64,000 nucleotides of DNA from Nocardia flavorosea. GTDB lineage: Bacteria; Actinomycetota; Actinomycetes; Mycobacteriales; Mycobacteriaceae. The position numbers and the translations under genes were made by a program. The notes below the pieces were generated by a model. It did not search any database and was not told the origin of the DNA. It saw only the letters and a program-made list of their open reading frames with translations. This document shows, in pieces, positions 46,810 through 53,936 of the stretch. Positions within the stretch are counted from its first letter, which is position 1, and every line of letters begins with the position of its first letter. The stretch spans positions 1,550,001 to 1,614,000 of the forward strand of contig NZ_JADLQL010000001.1 in the NCBI RefSeq assembly GCF_015477805.1, given 5' to 3'.

Positions 46810-47529
46810 TCAAAAGGTGAACAATTCGAAACCGACCGCTCGAGCGGCGGGAAAACCGGCGATAGGCCCCGTCGTCATCGCCACCACCGCCCGGGCCTGC
46901 TCGGCCACGGACTGCTCCGGATTCAGCACTTCGAGATAGCGCCGATGTTCCGCCAGCGACGCCTCGGCCGTATCGACAGTGGCGGTGACGTCCACCGCGT
47001 GGGTGGCTCCACCGGGAACCGCGACAGCCGCCCAACGCGCGTTCCATGGTGCCAGTTCGGCGATTTCGGGGAATATCCATTCGTTTCCCGCATCGGATAT
47101 CGCGTCGAGTCCGGCGCGTCCCACCGCCCGGTGGTCGGCGCTGTTGACCAACCCCGGTGCCCAGGTCGGACCGAAATGCCCGAGGACGACGAGCTGCGGA
47201 CGATGCCGCCGGATTGCGGCCGCCAGGTCGCGGCGTAGTTCCAGACTCGCTTCCAGGCGGCCGTCCGGGTGGCCGAGGAATTCGACGTCCGATACCCCGA
47301 CGACGGCTGCCGAAGCCCGCTCCTCGGCTTCCCGGAGCGGACCGGACTGCACGGGCGGCAGACCGGCGATTCCCGCCTCACCCGAAGTGGCCAGCACGTA
47401 TCGGACGTCCTTGCCCTGGCCGGTCCAGCGGGCTACAGCCGCCGCGACCCCGTATTCGATATCGTCGGGGTGCGCGACGATCACCAGTGCGCGCTGCCAG
47501 TCTTCGGGAAGCGGGGGAACCGTTGCCAT
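46810..47529 (-). CDS. PIG-L/LmbE-type deacetylase
   Basis: The 239-residue protein has the zinc-binding AHPDD motif (residues 19-23) and the distal NSADHRAVG histidine. These define N-acetylglucosamine-type deacetylases such as MshB and Mca. It is shorter than MshB (about 300 residues), and the AHPDDIEYG form is typical of general PIG-L proteins, so the substrate is open. It may act with the glycosyltransferase 220 bases downstream. The ATG at 47529 was chosen because the preceding 21 codons look non-coding. Confidence 0.82.
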   Translation of the reverse strand: MATVPPLPEDWQRALVIVAHPDDIEYGVAAAVARWTGQGKDVRYVLATSGEAGIAGLPPVQSGPLREAEERASAAVVGVSDVEFLGHPDGRLEASLELRRDLAAAIRRHRPQLVVLGHFGPTWAPGLVNSADHRAVGRAGLDAISDAGNEWIFPEIAELAPWNARWAAVAVPGGATHAVDVTATVDTAEASLAEHRRYLEVLNPEQSVAEQARAVVAMTTGPIAGFPAARAVGFELFTF

Positions 47530-47605
47530 ACTTCCATCCTGGCCGATCCGGAGCGCGGATGCGGCGGGAACCGGACCACCACGGGGCACCACGATCGACG
47601 GCCGT

Positions 47606-47779
47606 TCAGACCTTGGTCACGGAATTGTCGTCCGATCCCGAGATCGCCTTGTACAGCAGATACAGTCCGAACACCACGGCGCTGATCACCAAGATCGGGA
47701 ACAGCCCCTTGATCAGCGCGCCGATCACCGCCAGCGCGATCCAGACTACGGCGACCACGCCGATGATCTTCCACAGCAT
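47606..47779 (-). CDS. Small membrane protein, last gene of the psp cluster
   Basis: This 57-residue protein is almost all one or two membrane helices (LWKIIGVVAVVWIALAVIGALI, then GLFPILVISAVVFGLYLLYKAI) with a short polar tail. GGGAGG lies 5 nt before the ATG at 47779, making it a real gene. It follows pspM by 111 bases. In mycobacteria the gene at this place encodes a different protein (Rv2742c), so this may be a functional stand-in, for example a membrane tether for PspA. That is inference. Confidence 0.72.
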   Translation of the reverse strand: MLWKIIGVVAVVWIALAVIGALIKGLFPILVISAVVFGLYLLYKAISGSDDNSVTKV

Positions 47780-47890
47780 TTTTGCCTCCCAGCGATTGTC
47801 TCCTACGTCGAGGATGGCACCGCGGGAACGGGAAATCACCAGGTGAAAGGCAATATAGGGGGAAGATCAGGGTTGTCCCTGAGTGGGATC

Positions 47891-48829
47891 TCAGCCGTGG
47901 CCGGGATACCGCGCGGGTTCCCCGACGGGCGTGGGTACCCCCGGCGGGGCGGGCGGTAGCAGCGGTTCGGGGGCTCGGTCGGCGAGTTCGGTGAGCGCTT
48001 GGGCCCAGCCGTCCATCCGGTCGGCGGCCTGGCGGAGGTCGGTGACGATACCGTCGAATTCGTAGCGCAACGCGCCTGTTTCGTCCACGGCCAGGATTCG
48101 GGTGGCCGCGGCCACGACCTGCTCGTATTCGGTGACACCGGTATCGAGGCGCGCGACGATCGATTGCACGGTTTCGTTCAGACGGTGCAGATCGGCCGCA
48201 TCGGTGAGCGGGGCCGCACCCCCGGCAAGGGTGCGTACGGCGCCCTCCATGGTGGCGATATCGGTGGCGAGCGCGGTCAGGGCGGCAGCACCGGAGGACG
48301 CGGTGGCCACCAGGTCGTCCAATTCGTCGGCGGGTAGCCGGCGGGTGCGCGCGATCTGGCCGGCCACATCGTGCAGGGCCCGTTCGGCGCGGGCCAGTCG
48401 CGATATCGCGGGGCGAGCCGCGGAGCGAGCAGACGGAAGTTTGCGCGGGACGTAACCCGCGAGCGGAAGCGGCGCGCGACGCAACTGCAAGTAACGCCGG
48501 GTGCTCAGTGCCGCGCCGGTGACCAGGGCAATGGCACCACCACCCACGACGAGCACTGCCCAGGCGGGCGCGGACAGGATGATCAGGCCGACCGTTCCGG
48601 CGGTGGTCAGGCCGGACGCGGTACTCAGGCCGATACTGCGGCGCCGAGCCCGCCGGCGGCGGCGGAGTTCACGTTCCCGTGGGTCCGCCCAGCGCCGGAC
48701 GGCCACGAGCGCGTTCTCCCCGGCCGTCCGGAGGGACTCGGCTACGGAGACGGCCTGCTGTGAGAGATCCGGGCGGGCAGGGTCGAACCCCGGGGCCCCG
48801 GCGGGGTACCGGCCTCGATCAGACTTCAT
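47891..48829 (-). CDS. pspM: PspM-like membrane protein of the phage-shock system (Rv2743c-like)
   Basis: The 312-residue protein has about 65 residues of basic cytoplasmic sequence (RELRRRRRARRRS), two adjacent membrane helices (residues 70-110), and a long helical C-terminal domain. Gene order clgR-pspA-pspM matches M. tuberculosis, where PspM is the membrane anchor for PspA. The pspM name rests on position and topology more than on sequence. The ATG at 48829 has GAGGA 6 nt upstream; the gap to pspA is 28 bases. Confidence 0.75.
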   Translation of the reverse strand: MKSDRGRYPAGAPGFDPARPDLSQQAVSVAESLRTAGENALVAVRRWADPRERELRRRRRARRRSIGLSTASGLTTAGTVGLIILSAPAWAVLVVGGGAIALVTGAALSTRRYLQLRRAPLPLAGYVPRKLPSARSAARPAISRLARAERALHDVAGQIARTRRLPADELDDLVATASSGAAALTALATDIATMEGAVRTLAGGAAPLTDAADLHRLNETVQSIVARLDTGVTEYEQVVAAATRILAVDETGALRYEFDGIVTDLRQAADRMDGWAQALTELADRAPEPLLPPAPPGVPTPVGEPARYPGHG

Positions 48830-48857
48830 ATGCTGTCCTCGCCGAACTCTCGTCCCG

Positions 48858-49691
48858 CTACTGCTGAGCGGTCTGGCCTTTGTTCATCTGTGGTTGGGGC
48901 TGGGCGGGCTCGGCGGCGGACTTGCCCTGGTCGAGCGCGGGGTTGGCACCGCCCGCGGGCAGCGCGTCGCCCCGCATGGAGGCCCGGATCTGTTCCAGGC
49001 GGCTGTGGCCCGCCATCTGGATGCTGGCCTGCTGGACCTCGGCCATCCGGCCCTGGACGCTGTTCTGGGCGAGTTCGGCCGATCCGAGAGCGTTGGCATA
49101 GCGGCGTTCGATCTTGTCGCGCACCGCGTCGAGGCTGGGAACGCTGCCGGGGGCGGACAGGGTGCTGTCCATCTGCTGCAGCGAGGCGCTGACCTGCTCC
49201 TGCATTTTGGCCTGTTCGAGCTGGCTGAGCAGTTTGGTGCGCTCGGCGACCTTCTGCTGCAGCAGCATCGCGTTCTGCTCGACCGCCTTCTTGGCCTGCG
49301 CGGCGGCCTGCAGCGACTGATCGTGCAACACCTTCAGGTCTTCGACCGACTGTTCCGCGGTGACCAGCTGGGCGGCGAATGCCTCGGCGGCGTTGGTGTA
49401 CTGGATCGCCTTCTCGGTATCCCCGGCGGCATTGGCCTGATCCGCCAGGGAGACCGCCTGCCGGGCGTTGGCGTTGAGCTTTTCCACCTCGTCGAGCTGG
49501 CGGTTCAGCTTCATCTCGAGCTGCCGCTGGTTTCCGATCACCGAGGCGGCCTGCTGGGACAGGGCCTGGTGCTGGCGTTGCGCTTCTTCGATAGCCTGCT
49601 GAATCTGGACCTTCGGATCCGCGTGCTCCTCGATCTTGGAGTCGAAGAGGGCCATCAGATACTTCCAGGCCTTCGTGAACGGATTAGCCAT
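48858..49691 (-). CDS. pspA: Phage shock protein A (PspA/IM30, 35-kDa antigen)
   Basis: The 277-residue protein is a membrane-stabilising ESCRT-III-like coiled-coil protein. An N-terminal amphipathic helix ([14 protein letters not shown]) leads into long heptad helices (residues 25-235). The C-terminal 40 residues are Pro/Gln-rich, as in the mycobacterial 35-kDa antigen. The ATG at 49691 has GGGATCA and GGAGG upstream. It is 222 bases after clgR, whose product is expected to control it, and is followed by pspM. Confidence 0.93.
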   Translation of the reverse strand: MANPFTKAWKYLMALFDSKIEEHADPKVQIQQAIEEAQRQHQALSQQAASVIGNQRQLEMKLNRQLDEVEKLNANARQAVSLADQANAAGDTEKAIQYTNAAEAFAAQLVTAEQSVEDLKVLHDQSLQAAAQAKKAVEQNAMLLQQKVAERTKLLSQLEQAKMQEQVSASLQQMDSTLSAPGSVPSLDAVRDKIERRYANALGSAELAQNSVQGRMAEVQQASIQMAGHSRLEQIRASMRGDALPAGGANPALDQGKSAAEPAQPQPQMNKGQTAQQ

Positions 49692-49913
49692 CGGTTGATC
49701 CCGCCTCCATCTACTGTGCCGCCTGGGCGACTCGCCAGTGCGCGACCGTCACGCACTTATCGGTACCTATCCTCCACCATGCGGCGCCCGGTACCGGATA
49801 CCGAAAAGCGCCGCGTCACGCCGCGGGCGGCCCGCGGACGCCTCCTACGAATCTATCTGTTCCAGTGCATTACTCGCATTGTCACGATCGGATATACCGG
49901 GGCTATGGCCGGT

Positions 49914-50354
49914 TCAGGCCGCTTCGACCAGGACCAGCGGGCCGTTCGTGGGAGCCGGGATGACGATCCGGGTATCGCCGTCGACCTGCGGCCGGGCGGA
50001 TGCCGCCGGCATCGACGCGGTGGCACCGGCCGGGGCGGGCTCGGGTGCGGCCGGCTCGGCAGCCGGCTCGACGGCGGCCGGTTCGGCGGCATCCCGTCCG
50101 GGCGTGGCGGCCACGGGAAGCTCTTCGCCGGCGATGGTCGTGCTCACATCCCACAGCACCCGGGCGAGCGGTACATCGAGTGCTTCGCAGATCGCCGCCA
50201 GCAGTTCGCTGGAAGCCTCCTTACGTCCCCGTTCCACTTCGGACAGGTAGCCCAGGCTCACCCGCGCCGAGGTGGATACTTCGCGCAGGGTCCGGCTCTG
50301 GGCGAGGCGCGCACGCCGCAGACTGTCCCCGATCGCTTCTCGCAGCAGCGTCAT
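49914..50354 (-). CDS. clgR: Transcriptional regulator ClgR (XRE-type)
   Basis: The 146-residue protein activates clp protease and psp genes under envelope stress. The helix-turn-helix ([28 protein letters not shown]) is at about residues 20-50, followed by a Pro/Ala-rich region and an end in VEAA. A C-terminal Ala-Ala is the type of tag that makes ClgR itself a ClpP substrate in other actinobacteria; its use here is inference. The ATG at 50354 has AAGGAGA 6 nt upstream. The frame to 50432 is non-conserved. An ECF-type promoter lies at 50431-50458. Confidence 0.92.
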   Translation of the reverse strand: MTLLREAIGDSLRRARLAQSRTLREVSTSARVSLGYLSEVERGRKEASSELLAAICEALDVPLARVLWDVSTTIAGEELPVAATPGRDAAEPAAVEPAAEPAAPEPAPAGATASMPAASARPQVDGDTRIVIPAPTNGPLVLVEAA

Positions 50355-50430
50355 CGAGTTCTCCTTCTCCCGGTCGGCTCGTCGCCTCTGATGCCGCAGC
50401 CCACGGCACGCACGCGGTTCTCTTCTGCAC

Positions 50431-50458
50431 AACGTCGGAACCGGCCCCGGAGGTTCCC
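50431..50458 (-). promoter_or_regulatory. ECF-sigma-type promoter of clgR
   Basis: On the minus strand GGGAACC (50458-50452) and CGTT (50434-50431) are 17 nt apart. This matches the SigE-type pattern, and clgR-pspA is a known SigE target in mycobacteria. Confidence 0.6.
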
Positions 50459-50477
50459 GGGCCGGACGCGGGACCGC

Positions 50478-50987
50478 TCACCGGGTGGGTGAGGCGCCCC
50501 GCACGCACCGCAGCAGTTCCGCTACCGCGGCGCGAGTCGCTGTGAACCTGATATTCCACCGGTCGCCGGTCAGTTTCAACCGCACGACCTCGGTATGCCC
50601 CGGCCCGGCGAGACCGAGATAGACGGTGCCGACCTCGATTCCGTTCTGCGGATCGGGTCCGGCGACTCCGGTCAGTGCTATTCCCCAGTCGGCGGCACAT
50701 CTGGTGCGGGCGCCGACCGCGAGCTGTTCGGCGGTGCACGCCGCCACCGGACCTTCACCCGCCAGCACCTGTTCGTCGACCCCGGCCAGGTGATGTTTGA
50801 GATCGGTGGCGTACACCACCAGCCCACCACGCAGCACCGCGCTGGCCCCGGGCACCCCCGCGATCGTGGCGGCGACCAGGCCCGCGGTGAGCGATTCGGC
50901 GGTCGCGACCGTGTGGCCGCTGTCGCGCAACGCGGCGACGAGTTCCGCGGCGGCGGTATCCCGGGTGAGCGGGTCGGTCGTGGTCAT
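50478..50987 (-). CDS. pncC: CinA C-terminal-type nicotinamide-nucleotide amidohydrolase
   Basis: The 169-residue protein covers only the CinA C-terminal domain, which deamidates nicotinamide mononucleotide to recycle NAD in family members. Key segments are TVATAESLTAGLVAATIAGVPGAS, GGLVVYATDLK and ALTGVAGPDP. No N-terminal molybdopterin-like domain is present, so it is a stand-alone PncC. The ATG at 50987 overlaps the pgsA stop (ATGA), coupling it to phospholipid synthesis genes. clgR follows 123 bases later with its own promoter. Confidence 0.9.
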   Translation of the reverse strand: MTTTDPLTRDTAAAELVAALRDSGHTVATAESLTAGLVAATIAGVPGASAVLRGGLVVYATDLKHHLAGVDEQVLAGEGPVAACTAEQLAVGARTRCAADWGIALTGVAGPDPQNGIEVGTVYLGLAGPGHTEVVRLKLTGDRWNIRFTATRAAVAELLRCVRGASPTR

Positions 50988-51637
50988 CGGCGGCTACGGT
51001 GCGGTCCGGCCAGCCACAGCCGCACGGCCTGGCCGACGTAGTCCAATCCCGTCACCACCGTGAGCAACAACGCGATCCACATCAGCACCATTCCCGCGGT
51101 CGCGAAACCGCCGGCCAGCGGCAACAACAGGACACCGATCGCCAGCGACTGGACCAGGGTTTTGAGTTTGCCGCCGCGACCGGCCGGTATGACACCGCGT
51201 CGCACCACCGCCAGCCGCAACAGCGTGATCCCGATTTCGCGGGCACAGATGACGGCGGTCATCCACCACGCCAGATCGCCGAGCACGGACAGTCCGATCA
51301 ATGCCGAGCCGATGAGGGCCTTGTCGGCGATGGGGTCGGCCAGTTTGCCGAAATCGGTGACCAGACCGTACTTGCGGGCCAGTTGACCGTCGAAACGGTC
51401 GGTGATCGCAGCGAGCGCGAACAGCACGGTCGCGGTGATCCGCCATCCCGTGTGGTGACCGTCGCCGGCGAACAGGGCCAGCACGAACAACGGAACCAGC
51501 GCGATGCGCGCCATGGTGAGGATATTCGCGATGTTCAGCAGCGGAACCGCCGATTCGGCGGGTGCCGCGGCGCGCTCGCCACGTGGCGGCGCGGCGGCAG
51601 AAAGCCGCCGATCCATCTCCTCCGGATGCACGCTCAT
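50984..51637 (-). CDS. pgsA: CDP-alcohol phosphatidyltransferase (PgsA-type)
   Basis: The 217-residue membrane enzyme makes phosphatidylglycerol phosphate from CDP-diacylglycerol and glycerol-3-phosphate. The catalytic motif is perfect: D80-x2-D83-G84-x2-A87-R88-x8-G97-x3-D101-x3-D105. It has about five helices. The frame is open to 51805, but the ATG at 51637 is the first with sensible spacing (GGGGA) and homology starts near residue 30; the ATG at 51613 is possible. The position matches pgsA3 (Rv2746c). It is divergent from the argA-type gene. Confidence 0.9.
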   Translation of the reverse strand: MSVHPEEMDRRLSAAAPPRGERAAAPAESAVPLLNIANILTMARIALVPLFVLALFAGDGHHTGWRITATVLFALAAITDRFDGQLARKYGLVTDFGKLADPIADKALIGSALIGLSVLGDLAWWMTAVICAREIGITLLRLAVVRRGVIPAGRGGKLKTLVQSLAIGVLLLPLAGGFATAGMVLMWIALLLTVVTGLDYVGQAVRLWLAGPHRSRR

Positions 51638-51830
51638 AGCCGTCCCCGCGCGTGTGTGCCCCATCGGTCCTGCGCCACCGCGCAGGTTCGTCCTCGTGCC
51701 GCCGCCCGTGCGCGCCCGTGCGCCGCCGCGCGAGCCGGTCGCCGCACCGGCGCGCCGGGAGACGGGCGCGAGGACGAGCGAGCGGGTGGAGTCTGCGGCA
51801 CACACTCAGACTATCGGTACGGCTGCCGAC

Positions 51831-51836
51831 TACTGT
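51831..51836 (+). promoter_or_regulatory. Putative leaderless -10 of the argA-type gene
   Basis: TACTGT is followed by exactly 7 nt and the ATG at 51844, with no ribosome site. Confidence 0.6.
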
Positions 51837-51843
51837 GCACCCC

Positions 51844-52395
51844 ATGACCTCACGGGGACCCCTGGGCAGCGCGACCGGCGATGCGCCCGGTACGCAGACC
51901 GCCTCCGTGCGGGTGCGTCGCGCTCGCACATCCGATGTCCCGGCGATCAAATCGCTCGTCGATGTGTACGCGGGCCGGATCCTGCTGGAGAAGAACCTCG
52001 TCAACCTGTACGAATCCGTGCAGGAGTTCTGGGTCGCCGAACTCGGGGATCGCGTGGTGGGGTGCGGGGCGCTGCATGTCCTGTGGGCGGATCTGGGTGA
52101 GGTGCGCACGGTGGCGGTACTGCCCGATGTGAAGGGGCACGGTGTGGGCAAACTCATCGTGGACCAGCTCATCGGAGTGGCTCGCGAACTAGAGTTGAGC
52201 CGGTTGTTCGTGCTCACGTTCGAGGTCGAATTCTTCGCCCGGCACGGGTTCGCCGAAATCGACGGCACCCCGGTCACCGCGGAGGTCTACGCGGAGATGT
52301 GCCGGTCCTACGACACCGGTGTCGCGGAGTTCCTGGATCTCAGTTATGTGAAACCGAACACGCTCGGCAACACCCGGATGCTGCGCACGCTCTGA
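51844..52395 (+). CDS. argA: Amino-acid N-acetyltransferase (stand-alone GNAT ArgA, Rv2747-like)
   Basis: The 183-residue GNAT enzyme acetylates glutamate (glutamine in vitro for Rv2747) as the first step of arginine synthesis. The acetyl-CoA site is LPDVKGHGVGKLIV near residues 95-110, and FFARHGF is typical of the family. It lacks the kinase-like domain of E. coli ArgA, as expected for the short actinobacterial type. The frame is open upstream to 51652, but the ATG at 51844 agrees with homology and with the leaderless -10. Confidence 0.9.
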   Translation: MTSRGPLGSATGDAPGTQTASVRVRRARTSDVPAIKSLVDVYAGRILLEKNLVNLYESVQEFWVAELGDRVVGCGALHVLWADLGEVRTVAVLPDVKGHGVGKLIVDQLIGVARELELSRLFVLTFEVEFFARHGFAEIDGTPVTAEVYAEMCRSYDTGVAEFLDLSYVKPNTLGNTRMLRTL

Positions 52396-52451
52396 GGTAG
52401 GCCCGGATGACGTTTTCCGCCGCGCCCGGCGGGCATCGGCCGGCCGCGCAT

Positions 52452-52457
52452 TAGAGT
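52452..52457 (+). promoter_or_regulatory. Putative leaderless -10 of the YciI gene
   Basis: TAGAGT is followed by 6 nt and the GTG at 52464, with no ribosome site. Confidence 0.45.
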
Positions 52458-52463
52458 CGAGCC

Positions 52464-52748
52464 GTGCCGATCTTCGCCGTCCAGTACACATACTCCGATG
52501 CCACAGCCGCCGCGCGAGATGTGCATCGGCCCCGCCACCGGACCTGGCTCGCCGGCCAGCTCGCGGCGGAAACCCTGCTCAGCAGTGGGCCGTATCCGGA
52601 CGGTTCCGGTGCACTGTTGCTGTTCCGCACCACGGACGCCGAGGCGCTCGGGCAACTGCTGGCCGCCGACCCGTTCGCGCAGGAGGAGCTGATCGCCGAG
52701 GTGCGGGCGGCCGAATGGCAACCAGTCTTCGGCGCGTTCGCCGACTGA
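52464..52748 (+). CDS. YciI family protein
   Basis: The 94-residue protein has the ferredoxin-like YciI fold: FAVQYTYSDA, RHRTWLAGQLAAETLLSSGPYPDGSGALLLF, and DPFAQEELIAEV. The His in the RPRHRTWL segment and the Asp in ADPFA are the residues conserved as a possible catalytic pair. Enzyme activity is unproven for most members. The GTG at 52464 follows a TAGAGT -10 by 6 nt. A strong hairpin follows (52756-52789). Confidence 0.85.
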   Translation: MPIFAVQYTYSDATAAARDVHRPRHRTWLAGQLAAETLLSSGPYPDGSGALLLFRTTDAEALGQLLAADPFAQEELIAEVRAAEWQPVFGAFAD

Positions 52749-52755
52749 CGGACAC

Positions 52756-52789
52756 CGCGTACCGGCCGTCTTGCCCCGGCCGGTACGCG
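52756..52789. terminator. Bidirectional hairpin between the YciI and TerC genes
   Basis: CGCGTACCGGCC (52756-52767) pairs perfectly with GGCCGGTACGCG (52778-52789) around a 10-nt loop between two convergent genes. Confidence 0.8.
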
Positions 52790-52796
52790 TAGCCGC

Positions 52797-53801
52797 CTAG
52801 TCCTTCGGTTCCCCGGCTGATTGCGGCCGCGCCGCACCACGCGTGCGCAGCAGACTGGCAACCGTCGCGACCACCAGGATCCCGATGATCACCGACAGCG
52901 ACAGGCCCGTGGAGATCTCCGGCACGCTCACGTGTTCACCGCCGTTGATGAACGGCAGATTGTTCTCGTGCAGCGCGTGCAGGACCAGTTTGACGCCGAT
53001 GAACGCCAGGATCGCGGACAGACCGTAGGACAGGTACACCAGCCGGTCCAGCAGGCCGCCGATGAGGAAGTACAGCTGCCGCAGACCCATCAGCGCGAAC
53101 GCGTTCGCGGTGAACACGATGTAGGGCTCTTCGGTGAGACCGTAGATCGCCGGAATGGAATCGAGCGCGAACAGCAGATCGGCGAAACCGATGGCCAATA
53201 GTGCCAGCAGCATGGGGGTGACCACCCGGCGGCCGTCGATCCGGGTGATCAGTTTGTCGCCGTCGTAGCTTTCGGTGGTGGGGACCAGCCGTTTCGTCAG
53301 TGCGACGATCCTGCTGTCGCGTTTTTGTTCCTCCTCGACCTCGTGCCCGCTCTCCCGCAGCAGTTTGACCGCGGTGTAGACCAGGAACAATCCGAACAGG
53401 TAGAAGACCCAGCTGAACGCGCTGATCGCCGCGGCGCCGACCGCGATGAAGATACCGCGCATCACCAGTGCGACAACGATGCCGATCAGCAGCACCTTCT
53501 GCTGATACATCCGCGGCACGGCGAAGGTGGACATGATGATCAGGAAGACGAACAGGTTGTCCACCGAGAGGGCCTTCTCGGTGACGAAACCGGCGTAGTA
53601 CTCACCGGAGAAGGTGCCGCCCCATTTCCAGGCGATCACCCCGCCGAAGGCGAGCGCCAGGCCGATGTACACGGCCGACCAGAACGCCGATTCGCGGAAG
53701 GTCGGTTCGTGCGGTGTCCGCACATGGGCGAAGAAGTCGAAAACGAACAGGCCGAGGATCACCGCGATGGTGATTCCCCACACGAGAGCGGTTACCTGCA
53801 T
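52797..53801 (-). CDS. TerC/Alx family membrane protein (Rv2723-like)
   Basis: The 334-residue protein has about nine membrane helices and the conserved acidic motifs of the family: GFVTEKALSVDNLFVFLIIM and ADLLFALDSIPAIYGL, with membrane-embedded Glu and Asp. TerC/Alx proteins are linked to manganese export and tellurite resistance. A charged loop (EVEEEQKRDSRI) lies between the halves. The ATG at 53801 has a weak GGA upstream. In M. tuberculosis the orthologue is near lexA (Rv2723), so this gene has moved relative to its neighbours. Confidence 0.9.
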   Translation of the reverse strand: MQVTALVWGITIAVILGLFVFDFFAHVRTPHEPTFRESAFWSAVYIGLALAFGGVIAWKWGGTFSGEYYAGFVTEKALSVDNLFVFLIIMSTFAVPRMYQQKVLLIGIVVALVMRGIFIAVGAAAISAFSWVFYLFGLFLVYTAVKLLRESGHEVEEEQKRDSRIVALTKRLVPTTESYDGDKLITRIDGRRVVTPMLLALLAIGFADLLFALDSIPAIYGLTEEPYIVFTANAFALMGLRQLYFLIGGLLDRLVYLSYGLSAILAFIGVKLVLHALHENNLPFINGGEHVSVPEISTGLSLSVIIGILVVATVASLLRTRGAARPQSAGEPKD

Positions 53802-53936
53802 ACGGTGATCCGTTCAGCGGTACGAGTCATGGTGACAATCATGCCCGATATGCCCGATTCAGTCGTATTGCGGGGCGGTTGCCGGTTTATCGTCGCACAC
53901 CCGCCGCGGCCGAGCCCGAGGGCACGGCCGCATCCG

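Noticed and set aside
53802..53936. Manganese (yybP-ykoY) riboswitch upstream of the TerC gene
   Set aside because: TerC genes often have one, but this 135-base gap lacks the paired stems and conserved loops I would expect.
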